A stretch of 32,086 nucleotides of DNA from an uncultured Actinomycetes bacterium (GCA_903860915.1 CAIOSJ010000010.1:1-32086); one strand, 5' to 3'; numbered from the stretch's first letter, positions 24,459 through 32,086 are shown. Notes: generated by a model not told the origin, from the sequence alone. Translations and numbers: made by a program.

Positions 24459-25536
24459 GTTCGGGGTCTACGTTCACGTCCCTTTCTGCGCCCACCGCTG
24501 CGACTATTGCGCCTTTGCCACCTACTCCGACCGCGATCACCTCATGGGGGATTACGTGGCGGCCGTCATCAGAGAAATCGAGACGGCGTACAGCGAGGGC
24601 TTGCCCGAAGCGACCTCGGTGTTTTTCGGTGGGGGCACCCCCTCGCGCCTATCCGCCGAGCAACTCCTCAGCATCCTTGACGCCATTCCCCGCCATCTCG
24701 ATGCGGAAGTTACGGTCGAGTGCAATCCGGAGGACGCGAGTCTCGAACGACTGCTGGCCTACCGTTGCGGAGGCGTCACGCGTATGAGTTTCGGAGTGCA
24801 GTCCACCCAGCCGGCGGTCCTGGCCGACCTGGGGCGTCGTCATGGCACCATGGCCCACGCTGAAGTGGCGGCCACGGTCACCGCCGCCGGATTTACGACC
24901 TGGAACATGGACCTCATTATTGGTTCACGGGCCGAGACGCTGGACGACGTGCGCGCCACCCTCTCGGACCTGCTCGGTCTCTCGACCCCCCCTCCGCACA
25001 TCTCCTGTTACGCCCTCACGCCGGAGCCGGCCACCCCACTCGGCCGCGACGAGAGTCGCCACCCCGACGAGGACGACACCGCCGACAGCTACGAGTTGGT
25101 GGCCGCGACCCTCGAAGCCGCGGGCTACCAGTGGGAGGAAATCTCCAACTGGGCTCGTGCTGGTCACGAGTGTCGCCACAACCACGTCTACTGGGATCAG
25201 GGCAACTACCGGGGCTTCGGCTCAGCGGCACACTCGCACCTCGACGGTCACCGCTTTTGGAACGTGCGCACCCCGGACCGCTACGTGCAGATGCTGGCCG
25301 CGGGGGAACTGCCCCTCGGCGGCGAAGAGCACCTGGACGTGGCGACCCGTGAGTTCGAGCGCGACTCCCTGGCCCTGCGCACGCGCCGGGGCGTGCCCCT
25401 CGAGGCCTTTGATTCGCTGGAGGAGATTGCCCACCTGGTCACCGTGCGCGCGGGCCGCGTGAGTTTAACTACGCCGGGTCGCCTGCTCGCCAATCAGGCC
25501 ATAGTGCGACTTCGTTCAGCCAGTGGGCGCGACTAG
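24451..25536 (+). CDS. hemW: HemW, radical SAM haem chaperone
   Basis: A 361-residue radical SAM protein of the HemN/HemW family. The cluster motif is CAHRCDYC with Cys13, Cys17 and Cys20; the next position is Ala-Phe, whereas true HemN has a fourth Cys, which favours HemW. FFGGGTPS, ECNPED, SFGVQS and the HemW-typical HNHVYWDQGNYRGFG are present. HemW binds haem and delivers it to haemoproteins; older annotation calls it coproporphyrinogen oxidase. The frame extends to 24391, but GTG 24451 (inside the phr end) matches the family start. The 17-base gap to glyS contains a separate promoter. Confidence 0.93.
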   Translation: MAEFGVYVHVPFCAHRCDYCAFATYSDRDHLMGDYVAAVIREIETAYSEGLPEATSVFFGGGTPSRLSAEQLLSILDAIPRHLDAEVTVECNPEDASLERLLAYRCGGVTRMSFGVQSTQPAVLADLGRRHGTMAHAEVAATVTAAGFTTWNMDLIIGSRAETLDDVRATLSDLLGLSTPPPHISCYALTPEPATPLGRDESRHPDEDDTADSYELVAATLEAAGYQWEEISNWARAGHECRHNHVYWDQGNYRGFGSAAHSHLDGHRFWNVRTPDRYVQMLAAGELPLGGEEHLDVATREFERDSLALRTRRGVPLEAFDSLEEIAHLVTVRAGRVSLTTPGRLLANQAIVRLRSASGRD

Positions 25537-25541
25537 TCCGG

Positions 25542-25547
25542 TAGCCT
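25542..25547 (+). promoter_or_regulatory. -10 box of glyS, leaderless
   Basis: TAGCCT is followed by six bases and ATG 25554. It starts six bases after the hemW stop codon, so glyS has its own promoter. Confidence 0.6.
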
Positions 25548-25553
25548 TAAGCC

Positions 25554-26873
25554 ATGTCTGACGCCCCCCGCGATACCCAACTACTCGAAAAAGTCATCAA
25601 TCTCGCGAAGCGACGCGGTTTCATCTACCCCTCGGCCGAGATCTACGGGGGCTTTCGCTCTACCTACGATTACGGCCCCCTCGGCGTCTTGATGTTGCGC
25701 AACGTGAAGAACGCCTGGTGGCGATCCATGGTGCAATTGCGCGACGACGTCGTCGGCATTGACGCGGCCATTTTGAGTCCCCCAGCCATCTGGGCGGCCT
25801 CGGGACACCTCGAGACCTTCACTGACCCCCTGGTCGACTGTAAGAACTGTCACGGCCGCTGGCGCGAGGACAAGATCGATGGTCAGTGCCCGACCTGTGG
25901 TTCGCGAGACTTCACTGAATCGCGCGCGTTTAATCTCATGTTCAAAACTCAGGCCGGCCCCGTGGCCGACGAGGGCGCCACCGCCTACCTACGTCCAGAG
26001 ACGGCGCAGGGCATGTTCACGAACTTCGCCAACGTGCTGACGACGTCGCGCAAGAAGCCCCCCTTCGGTATTGCCCAAGTGGGGAAGTCCTTTCGCAACG
26101 AAATCACCCCGCAGAATTTCGTCTTTCGCACCCGCGAGTTCGAACAGATGGAGATGGAGTACTTCGTGGCGCCCGACGAGGACGAGCAGTGGTACCGCTA
26201 CTGGATCGACCAGCGTCTCGACTGGTACCTCACTCTCGGCATTCCTCGCGAGCAGTTGCGGCTGCACGAGCACGCCCCCGAGGACCTCTCGCATTATTCC
26301 AAGGGCACGACCGACCTTGAGTTTCTCTTCCCCTGGGGTTTTGACGAACTCGAAGGTATCGCCAATCGGGGTAACTACGACTTGACGGCCCACTCCAACG
26401 CGTCGGGCACCAAGCTCGAGTACTTCGACCAGGTTGCCAACGAGCGCTACACCCCCCACGTGATTGAGCCGGCCGCCGGCGCGACGCGGGCCATGATGGC
26501 CTTTCTGCTCTCGGCCTACCACGAGGACGAAGTTGACGGCGATGTTCGCTCGGTGCTGCGCCTGCACTGGCGTTTGGCGCCTCATCAAGTTGCCGTCCTA
26601 CCCCTCTCGAAGAAGCCCGAGCTCGAGACGGTGTCGCGCGAAGTACTAGGACTGTTGCAGCCGCACTTCATGACGGACTACGACGTGACGCAGTCCATTG
26701 GAAAGCGCTATCGCCGTCAGGACGAAGTGGGTACCCCCTACTGCGTCACGGTGGACTTTGACACCTTGACTGACCGCGCGGTGACCCTGCGCGACCGCGA
26801 CACCACTGAGCAGACCCGCGTCGCAATTGACGAGCTCGCCGGAGAAATCTGGCGCCGAACGAGTCAGCTCTAG
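25554..26873 (+). CDS. glyS: glycine-tRNA ligase (alpha2 type)
   Basis: A 439-residue class II synthetase, the single-chain dimeric type and not the alpha2-beta2 type. Motif 1 region GGFRSTYDYGPLG is at the start, a zinc-binding CKNC with CPTC (about residues 97-120) follows, motif 2 is FRNEITP with RTREFEQMEMEYF, and motif 3 includes RLHWRLAPHQVAVLPL. The anticodon-binding domain closes the C-terminus. Length is slightly short for this type (often 460-510) without a missing block that I can see. Only 18 bases separate it from the convergent thioesterase; the short hairpin CGAGG/CCTCG at 26877-26890 lacks a T tract. Confidence 0.97.
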   Translation: MSDAPRDTQLLEKVINLAKRRGFIYPSAEIYGGFRSTYDYGPLGVLMLRNVKNAWWRSMVQLRDDVVGIDAAILSPPAIWAASGHLETFTDPLVDCKNCHGRWREDKIDGQCPTCGSRDFTESRAFNLMFKTQAGPVADEGATAYLRPETAQGMFTNFANVLTTSRKKPPFGIAQVGKSFRNEITPQNFVFRTREFEQMEMEYFVAPDEDEQWYRYWIDQRLDWYLTLGIPREQLRLHEHAPEDLSHYSKGTTDLEFLFPWGFDELEGIANRGNYDLTAHSNASGTKLEYFDQVANERYTPHVIEPAAGATRAMMAFLLSAYHEDEVDGDVRSVLRLHWRLAPHQVAVLPLSKKPELETVSREVLGLLQPHFMTDYDVTQSIGKRYRRQDEVGTPYCVTVDFDTLTDRAVTLRDRDTTEQTRVAIDELAGEIWRRTSQL

Positions 26874-26891
26874 CTCCGAGGAAGCCCTCGC

Positions 26892-27299
26892 CTAACGCGG
26901 GGGCAGCGAATAGGTCACTTGGGCCTTGGCGACCAGTAGATCGGAACTAGCTGAGCGAATGGCGACGTCCACCACGGCGAGACGAGAGCCCATCTTTAGA
27001 ATCGTGGCCTCGGCGACGATGTCAGCAATTTCGGGCTTGTTGAGAAAATCAATGTGCAAGCTCGTCGTTACCGCCAACAGCACCGCACCGCGTTGCGAGA
27101 AGATGGCCACGTAGGCGGCAGTGTCGGCGAGCATCATCATGGAGGGTCCCGACACCGTTCCTCCAGGTCGACCCATGAGACCGCTGACGGCGAGACGCAC
27201 GGAGACGCTCTGGTCGCTCACCGATTCGACGATGGGCAGATTCGCCGACGAGGGAAAGGCGCTCTCGAGGAGGGCTTGTACTTCCGAAACGCTCAGCAC
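26892..27299 (-). CDS. hot-dog fold thioesterase (PaaI-like)
   Basis: A 135-residue protein with the hot-dog signature of PaaI/YdiI-type thioesterases: GGTVSGPSMMMLADTAAYVAIF (read in two halves, GTVSGPSMMMLADTA then AYVAIFS) gives the long central helix with an acidic Asp, and SLHIDFLNKP is the following strand. It probably hydrolyses an acyl-CoA; the substrate is unknown. GTG 27299 is three bases after the ABC permease stop, so it is the third gene of the exporter operon. That context suggests acyl-chain or lipid handling, but it may only be co-transcribed. Confidence 0.85.
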   Translation of the reverse strand: MLSVSEVQALLESAFPSSANLPIVESVSDQSVSVRLAVSGLMGRPGGTVSGPSMMMLADTAAYVAIFSQRGAVLLAVTTSLHIDFLNKPEIADIVAEATILKMGSRLAVVDVAIRSASSDLLVAKAQVTYSLPPR

Positions 27300-27302
27300 G
27301 GC

Positions 27303-28124
27303 CTAGGCGGCGCGCCGGTACTTGCGCGTCGCGAGGGGGGCCAGAATCACCAGGGCCGCGATAGCCCAGCCGAGAGTGATCCAACTGGCGTTACCGTGGG
27401 GCGTGCCGAGCATGAGACCCCGCACCGCGTGGGCGGCCTGGGACACCGGCTGGTTCTCGGCGAAACCCTGTAGCCAACTGGGCATGGAGGTGGGCGGAAC
27501 GAAGATGCTGGAGGCGAAGGTGATGGGGAAGACCAGGGGAAAGGTCATGGCCTGAGCCGTTTCGGAGTTCGGAGCCGCGAGGCCAATGTAGGCAAAGCCC
27601 CACGAGAGACAGAAGGCGAACATCAGCATCAGCGCACTGGCTTGAAAGTAGGCAACCACCCCACCGTGCGGGCGAAAGCCGACGGCGAAACCAACCAGGG
27701 TGAGCACTATCAAGATCAGGACGTTGCGAAAGAGGTCCGAGACGGTCCGACCCATGAGAACGGCACTACGCGCCATGGGCAGGGCCCGGAACCTTTCGAT
27801 GAGACCGCGCTGCAGGTCTTCGGCGAGACCGATGGCCGTGTTGACGGCCCCAAAGACGGTGGTCTGCACCAAGATGCCCGGTATGAGGAAGTTCACGTAG
27901 CCACCGGGGTCGCTGGTCTTGATCGCGCCGCCGAAGACGTAGCGAAAGAGGAGGACGAACATCACTGGTTGCAGCATGGTAAAGACCAGGGAAGTGGGGA
28001 TACGGATGAGGGCCATGAGGTTACGGCGCGCCACGGTGAGCACGTCGCTGGCCGCCCACTTCAGCGCAACGGCTGCTCGCGTCACGGTGCCGGTGAGCCC
28101 GCGGGGGCTAGTGGTGGTGTTCAC
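27303..28124 (-). CDS. ABC-2 type transporter permease (DrrB-like)
   Basis: A 273-residue integral membrane protein with about six hydrophobic helices, typified by LVFTMLQPVMFVLLFRYVFG near the start and IAALVILAPLATRKY at the end. The pattern PGILVQTTVFGA...GLAEDLQRGLIERFRALPM is the conserved cytoplasmic-loop block of ABC-2 permeases such as DrrB, which export drugs or lipids. It overlaps the ATPase gene stop by GTGA, so the two are made as a unit. The exported molecule is not known. Confidence 0.92.
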   Translation of the reverse strand: MNTTTSPRGLTGTVTRAAVALKWAASDVLTVARRNLMALIRIPTSLVFTMLQPVMFVLLFRYVFGGAIKTSDPGGYVNFLIPGILVQTTVFGAVNTAIGLAEDLQRGLIERFRALPMARSAVLMGRTVSDLFRNVLILIVLTLVGFAVGFRPHGGVVAYFQASALMLMFAFCLSWGFAYIGLAAPNSETAQAMTFPLVFPITFASSIFVPPTSMPSWLQGFAENQPVSQAAHAVRGLMLGTPHGNASWITLGWAIAALVILAPLATRKYRRAA

Positions 28125-29122
28125 GGAGCAACCTTTCGTCCGCGGCGCTTGGCGTCGACTAGTGGGCTGGCCACCTCGTCGTCGGCCTTGTGACCGGTGA
28201 GATTGAGAAAGACGTCATCCAGGCTGGGCTCGCGCAGATCAAGACCCTTGAGGCCAATGCCCGCCCCGTCAATACGGCGTAGCGCATCGGCGGCGGCGGC
28301 GGGACCCGAACTCACGGTGAGTTCGACGACGGTACCGTCGACGTTGACCGGCTTTTCTGAGACCTCACGTACGAGTTCGACTCCCCGGAGGGCGTCGTCC
28401 GTGGTGGCGAAGGTCAAGGACAACACGGTGTTGCCAAGGTTGGCCTTGAGTTCACTCGGGGTGCCCTGGGCGATAATTTTGCCGTGATCGAGGACGACGA
28501 GTTGCTTGGCTAGGCGGTCGGCTTCTTCGAGATACTGCGTCGTTAGGAGAACCGTAACGCCGTCTTCGACCAAGCTTTCGATGACGGCCCAGAGGTCCTG
28601 GCGACTCTGCGGGTCAAGACCCGTAGTGGGTTCATCCAAAAAGAGCAGTGGGGGCTTCGCCACGAGAGCGGCCGCTAGGTCGAGGCGTCGGCGCATACCG
28701 CCGGAGTAGGTCTTAACTGGTCGGTGGGCAGCGTCGTCGAGGCCGAACTGACCGAGTAGTTCGTGGGTGCGGGCGAGAACCAACTTGGTGGTCATGTGGT
28801 TGAGGCGTCCCACCATCCGCAGGTTCTCGTAACCGGTGAGATTCTCGTCCACCGTCGCGAACTGTCCCGCGAGACCGATGGTGCGTCGAACGGCGTCGGC
28901 CTGTTTGACGACGTCAAAACCACCGACCGTGGCCGATCCGCTGTCGGGCGCGAGTACCGTTGAGAGAATGCGCACCATGGTGGTCTTGCCCGAGCCGTTG
29001 GGGCCAAGCAGACCGAAAACCTGACCTCGGGGCACATCCAGGCTGACTCCGTCGAGGGCGCGCACGCTGCCCTTGCGGAAAGTTTTAACGATGTCTCGTA
29101 CTTGGACGGCGTAATCACTCAC
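28121..29122 (-). CDS. ABC transporter ATP-binding protein (DrrA-like)
   Basis: A 333-residue ATPase. Walker A is GPNGSGKT at 40-47, the signature is SGGMRRRL, and Walker B is LLFLDEPTTGLDP, with a switch histidine absent or replaced by Gln in VLLTTQYLEEADRLA (typical of this family). After the nucleotide domain a DrrA-type C-terminal domain of about 90 residues ends in EPSLDDVFLNLTGHK. Together with the permease it forms a drug, glycolipid or polyketide exporter, substrate unknown. It starts at GTG 29122, six bases after the -10 box. Confidence 0.93.
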   Translation of the reverse strand: MSDYAVQVRDIVKTFRKGSVRALDGVSLDVPRGQVFGLLGPNGSGKTTMVRILSTVLAPDSGSATVGGFDVVKQADAVRRTIGLAGQFATVDENLTGYENLRMVGRLNHMTTKLVLARTHELLGQFGLDDAAHRPVKTYSGGMRRRLDLAAALVAKPPLLFLDEPTTGLDPQSRQDLWAVIESLVEDGVTVLLTTQYLEEADRLAKQLVVLDHGKIIAQGTPSELKANLGNTVLSLTFATTDDALRGVELVREVSEKPVNVDGTVVELTVSSGPAAAADALRRIDGAGIGLKGLDLREPSLDDVFLNLTGHKADDEVASPLVDAKRRGRKVAP

Positions 29123-29128
29123 CCTTGC

Positions 29129-29134
29129 ATTCTA
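29129..29134 (-). promoter_or_regulatory. -10 box of the ABC exporter operon, leaderless
   Basis: TAGAAT on the minus strand is followed by exactly six bases and GTG 29122. It is the best -10 match among the leaderless promoters here. Confidence 0.6.
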
Positions 29135-29181
29135 GTGGTGGGGTGAAAGTGCCGGTCGAAGCAACCCCGCCCGTGAGGCGG

Positions 29182-29187
29182 TACCCT
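29182..29187 (+). promoter_or_regulatory. -10 box of dnaG, leaderless
   Basis: TACCCT stands seven bases before ATG 29195, with no Shine-Dalgarno site. Confidence 0.5.
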
Positions 29188-29194
29188 AAGCGCC

Positions 29195-31039
29195 ATGGCA
29201 TTCGCGGACGGTGAGGTGGGGCAGGTACGGTCCGCGACCGACATTGTCGCATTAATTAGCGAAACCTCGGCGCTAAAAAAGAGTGGCCGGCGCTGGACGG
29301 GTCTGTGCCCCTTCCACGCGGAAAAGTCACCCTCGTTCTCGGTCAATGCCGAGGAGGGCTATTACTACTGCTTCGGTTGTGGGGCCAAGGGAGACGCTAT
29401 TACCTTCGTTCGAGAAGTCCAGGGCTTGGACTTTCGTGACGCTCTGCAATTCCTGGCCGACAAGGCCGGTATCGAGCTTAAGGAAGACGAAAAGAGCGGT
29501 CCCCAAAGAAGAGATCGGGCGGCTCACTTCGAGGCCATGAATTTGGCCGTGGAGTGGTACCACGACCGACTCTTGAATTCTCCCGACGCCGGAGCCGCGC
29601 GCCAGTATCTCCGGTCCAGGGGAATTGACGGCGAGACGGTGCGTGCATTCAAACTAGGTTACGCCCCCGACGAGTGGGACGCCCTGGCGTCGGCTATCAA
29701 GGTTCCGGCCACCATTCTCGAGGGAACGGGCCTGGGCTTTACGAATTCACGTGGTCGAGTGCAAGACGCCCTCCGCGCTCGAGTTATTTTCCCCATCAGC
29801 GACACCAGCGGAAGGCCCATCGCCATGGGGGGGCGTATTTTGCCGGGGGCGCCCCCGCGCGCCGACGGGCGGACGGAAGCGAAATACAAGAACTCACCCG
29901 AGACCCAGATCTACTCCAAGCGACGCACGCTGTACGGTCTCAATCTGGCCAAAGAGGACATCATCAAGTCCGGCGAAATCATTGTCTGCGAGGGCTACAC
30001 GGATGTCATTGGAATGTTTCAGGTGGGTCTGCGACGAGCGGTGGCGACCTGCGGCACAGCTCTTTCCGAGGAGCACTTTCGCATGATGCGCAACTTCGCA
30101 CCGCGCATTGTTCTCGCCTACGACGCCGACGGTGCGGGCCAGAGTGCCGCGGCCTCGGTGTACCAGTGGGAGCGTCAGCACGAAGTCGAAGTCGCCGTCG
30201 TGCAGATGCCGGCCGGCTCGGACCCCGGGCAGCTCGCCCAGAGTGACCCCGATCTCCTGCGATCAGCCGTCGCCCACGCGATCCCCTTTCTGCAGTTCCG
30301 TTTAAACCGGGTCCTGGCGGTGGCGAATATGACCACCGCCGAGGGCCGCGCTGCGGCCGCGGAACGAGCGGTGGACGTCGTGGCCGAACACCCAACCGAT
30401 CTCGTGCGTGATCAGTACATCCAACAAGTGGCGGATGCCCTGCGTCTCAGCGTCGAGAATCTGAGGCCACTCGTCGCCAACGCCGTTCGTCGCGGACCAC
30501 GACCCGTTTCGACGAACCCACGAGCCACCGCGGTCACGCGACCAACACGGGTAACAAACCCGGGGGAGCGTACGGGTTCACGTTCGGGAATTACCGCCCT
30601 CCAGCTCGCGGTGCACGCCCCCGAAAGCGTCGAAGGCCGCGTTGTGGCGGCCTATTTCGTTGACGCTGATCAGCGCAGCGCCTTCGAGGCCCTCGCTGAT
30701 GGTCGACTTACGGTTGACGCCATTGAAATCTTGGAATCCCGTGGCGAAGGTGCGGCCGCGCAGATTCTCCAACAGGTGCTGGTAGATGAATTTTCAGAGA
30801 ACGACACGAATGATCACGTCGTTCAGGGGGTGGTTGCGCAACTGCTGCGGGCCGCGGTGGCCGTGGCTCTGCGTGACATTGAACGAGAATTACGTTCAGG
30901 AGCGGTGACTGCCGAATCCGCACTCGCCGTCATCAAGGACGTTAAGAATCGCCTGACGGAGTTGGACGGTGATCAGGCCACGGCGTCGGAAAAGGAACTT
31001 CGAGAGTGGCTCGTCATCCACGACGGCGCCCGTGAATAA
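29195..31039 (+). CDS. dnaG: DNA primase
   Basis: A 614-residue bacterial primase that lays RNA primers for DNA replication. The zinc finger is CHC2: Cys38, His41, Cys59, Cys62. The Toprim domain has the catalytic Glu266 in VCEGYTDVI, and Asp310 and Asp312 in AYDADGAGQ. The basic RNAP-like core precedes it, and a low-complexity linker rich in Arg, Pro and Thr (near 430-460) leads to a C-terminal helical DnaB-binding domain of about 140 residues. Length is normal. The stop overlaps the sigma factor GTG by eight bases, recalling the dnaG-rpoD macromolecular-synthesis operon of other bacteria. Confidence 0.97.
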   Translation: MAFADGEVGQVRSATDIVALISETSALKKSGRRWTGLCPFHAEKSPSFSVNAEEGYYYCFGCGAKGDAITFVREVQGLDFRDALQFLADKAGIELKEDEKSGPQRRDRAAHFEAMNLAVEWYHDRLLNSPDAGAARQYLRSRGIDGETVRAFKLGYAPDEWDALASAIKVPATILEGTGLGFTNSRGRVQDALRARVIFPISDTSGRPIAMGGRILPGAPPRADGRTEAKYKNSPETQIYSKRRTLYGLNLAKEDIIKSGEIIVCEGYTDVIGMFQVGLRRAVATCGTALSEEHFRMMRNFAPRIVLAYDADGAGQSAAASVYQWERQHEVEVAVVQMPAGSDPGQLAQSDPDLLRSAVAHAIPFLQFRLNRVLAVANMTTAEGRAAAAERAVDVVAEHPTDLVRDQYIQQVADALRLSVENLRPLVANAVRRGPRPVSTNPRATAVTRPTRVTNPGERTGSRSGITALQLAVHAPESVEGRVVAAYFVDADQRSAFEALADGRLTVDAIEILESRGEGAAAQILQQVLVDEFSENDTNDHVVQGVVAQLLRAAVAVALRDIERELRSGAVTAESALAVIKDVKNRLTELDGDQATASEKELREWLVIHDGARE

Positions 31040-31865
31040 TCCCTTACGGGCCAGTGAGATTCTGGTACGACCACCACTGTCGCGTGAGGAGGAGTGCGCA
31101 CTTCTTGAAGTCATCGCCGTAGGTCGGAAAGCTCGAACGCAACTGAAAGAAGAGCAGAACATTTCAATAGCCCGACGTGGTGAACTACAACGTCGTTCGA
31201 GGAGTGGGAGAGCAGCTGAGCAGAAAGTGCTGGAATCCACGATGGGCCTAGTGAAGCACCAGGTGGCCACCCTGGGTTTCCCCTTTGATAGTGATGAGCT
31301 CGAGCTTGCCGGGATCGAGGGTCTGGTGACCGCCCTACACCGCTTCGATCCCTCGAAGGGTTCACGCTTTTCCACCTACGCCTATCACTGGATACGCAAG
31401 TTGGTATTTGCATCCATCTCAAAGCGCTACGTCTATTCCGACTCCGATATTCGACTCGTCATTGAGGTGAGAAAACTCGCGGCGAAGAGTAGCGGTCGGG
31501 ATCTCACGAAGGCTGAAGTTGTTCGAAAGCTCGGGTGGACTCGGGCTCAGGCGTCACGCATTCTGCAGATCAGTGACGATATGCGGAGTGGAACGGCACC
31601 ATTGAGTGAGTCGCTCGTCTCCAATGACTCCGGAGAATTCTCGCTGGTCCCCGAGGCAGAGTGGGTTATTGCCACGCTGAAGGGAGTACTCGGCGATGAC
31701 TTTCGAGATTTCTGGCTCCGTACTGGAGGTGACAGTTTGGAGGAGTTGGGCGCCGCTCGGGGAATAAGCAAGCAGGCCATGGCCAAGCGCCTGGCGAAAG
31801 CGCGAGCGAAGGTGGAAAGCAGTCCGGATGCGGTCTCGCTCTTAAAACTTCTCAGGTCTTTTTAG
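31032..31865 (+). CDS. divergent sigma-70 family sigma factor
   Basis: A 277-residue sigma factor with regions 1.2 (LSREEECALLEVI), 2 (residues 67-138), 3 (about 150-180) and 4 (about 230-260). The hallmark FDPSKGSRFSTYAYHWIRK aligns with RpoD FEYRRGYKFSTYATWWIRQ. In that alignment Trp433 is His119, Gln437 is Lys123 and Thr440 is Phe126; these are -10 contacts in E. coli. In the region 4 helix, Arg584-Glu585 become Lys247-Gln248 and Gln589 becomes Lys252. So it probably reads other promoters. It is shorter than RpoD and lacks region 1.1. GTG 31032 is preferred over an upstream start at 30969 because it lies in the dnaG stop overlap. No anti-sigma gene is seen. Confidence 0.88.
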   Translation: MNNPLRASEILVRPPLSREEECALLEVIAVGRKARTQLKEEQNISIARRGELQRRSRSGRAAEQKVLESTMGLVKHQVATLGFPFDSDELELAGIEGLVTALHRFDPSKGSRFSTYAYHWIRKLVFASISKRYVYSDSDIRLVIEVRKLAAKSSGRDLTKAEVVRKLGWTRAQASRILQISDDMRSGTAPLSESLVSNDSGEFSLVPEAEWVIATLKGVLGDDFRDFWLRTGGDSLEELGAARGISKQAMAKRLAKARAKVESSPDAVSLLKLLRSF

Positions 31866-31882
31866 TAGTGGCCAGTCCCTGC

Positions 31883-31888
31883 TAGATT
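31883..31888 (+). promoter_or_regulatory. possible -10 box of tRNA-Asn
   Basis: TAGATT lies 18 bases before the mature 5' end, consistent with a short 5' leader removed by RNase P. No convincing -35 was found. Confidence 0.35.
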
Positions 31889-31906
31889 CTCAAGGGTCAT
31901 ACGCAT

Positions 31907-31982
31907 TCCCAGATAGCTCAATTGGCAGAGCAAGCGACTGTTAATCGCTAGGTTGCAGGTTCGAGTCCTGCTCTGGGAGCCA
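31907..31982 (+). tRNA. tRNA-Asn (anticodon GTT)
   Basis: The cloverleaf is complete: acceptor TCCCAGA/TCTGGGA, D arm GCTC/GAGC, anticodon arm AGCGA/TCGCT with loop CTGTTAA giving GTT, and a T arm GCAGG/CCTGC with loop TTCGAGT. The discriminator base is G and CCA is encoded at 31980-31982, in contrast to the tRNA-Ala at the other end of the window. The anticodon reads AAC and AAT codons. Confidence 0.97.
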
Positions 31983-32086
31983 CTGTAATGTGGGAGAGAG
32001 GGACTTCCGCCGAAAAACGACATAAATGAGGTACAGCGGGGACGAAAGGAAAGACAAAAGGGAACGCCGCTTCAACTTTTGTTAGA
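31983..32086. other. purine-rich end segment after tRNA-Asn
   Basis: The last 104 bases are purine-rich and less GC-rich than the genes before. No gene, hairpin with T tract or repeat of the tRNA end is seen within it. The region may be cut off by the window edge. Confidence 0.3.

Noticed and set aside
25989..26588. 199-codon open frame opposite glyS
   Set aside because: Antisense shadow of a fully conserved synthetase gene.
26877..26890. Hairpin CGAGG/CCTCG after glyS as a terminator
   Set aside because: The stem is only five pairs with no T tract following on either strand.
1..32086. Search for mobile elements, CRISPR arrays or toxin-antitoxin pairs
   Set aside because: No transposase, integrase, direct repeats or small toxin-like pairs were recognised; the gene order is ordinary housekeeping.

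Overview
The window is a gene-dense, GC-rich piece of a bacterial chromosome, most likely from an actinobacterium and probably of the class Acidimicrobiia. The reasons are the frequent GTG starts, the -10 boxes placed directly in front of start codons (leaderless transcription), the PAC2-family gene, a FolP2-type dihydropteroate synthase homologue of the mycobacterial kind, and the order lepA-hrcA-dnaJ-rsmE-HIT-phoH-ybeY-CNNM-era. The class is an inference from gene order and style; no 16S gene is present. No insertion sequence, prophage, CRISPR array or defence locus was seen. No gap between genes exceeds about 135 bases, so every intergenic stretch is short; those that hold a signal are listed.

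Layout. Bases 1-211 hold a tRNA-Ala(GGC) on the minus strand and the leuS promoter. Bases 212-3620 form a plus-strand operon: leuS, a YgjP-type zinc metalloprotein and a small lipoprotein. Bases 3623-6958 carry minus-strand genes: a cupin, a secreted SGNH hydrolase, a PAC2 protein and an APH-fold phosphotransferase. Bases 7028-9611 are a plus-strand operon: thioredoxin/TPR (CnoX-like), folP2-like and holA. rpsT (minus) and lepA (plus) are divergent around a 119-base control region with a 9-bp inverted repeat. Bases 11890-19284 are one continuous chain under a CIRCE operator: hrcA, dnaJ, rsmE, HIT, phoH, ybeY, a CNNM/CorC protein, era and a TrmO-like gene, each overlapping the next by 1-8 bases. 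dinG (minus) is convergent with that chain and divergent from uppS, a small membrane protein gene and recO. Photolyase, hemW and glyS follow on the plus strand. Then come a minus-strand operon (DrrA/DrrB-like ABC exporter plus hot-dog thioesterase), and finally dnaG with an overlapping divergent sigma factor gene and tRNA-Asn(GTT).

How the genes work together. Most are housekeeping: aminoacylation (leuS, glyS, two tRNAs), ribosome biogenesis and rRNA care (era, ybeY, rsmE, rpsT), translation (lepA), replication and repair (holA, dnaG, recO, dinG, phr), protein folding (hrcA, dnaJ, cnoX) and cell-wall lipid carrier synthesis (uppS).

Most interesting points. (1) A very regular leaderless promoter architecture, TAnnnT followed by exactly six bases and then the start codon, precedes six first-of-transcript genes; hrcA and rpsT instead have longer leaders with Shine-Dalgarno sites. 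(2) The sigma factor behind dnaG keeps all sigma-70 regions but has replaced key -10 and -35 contact residues. (3) An inverted repeat lies between the rpsT and lepA promoters. (4) The folP gene is the FolP2-type paralogue, not a standard one. I did not find convincing evidence for an entirely new system.
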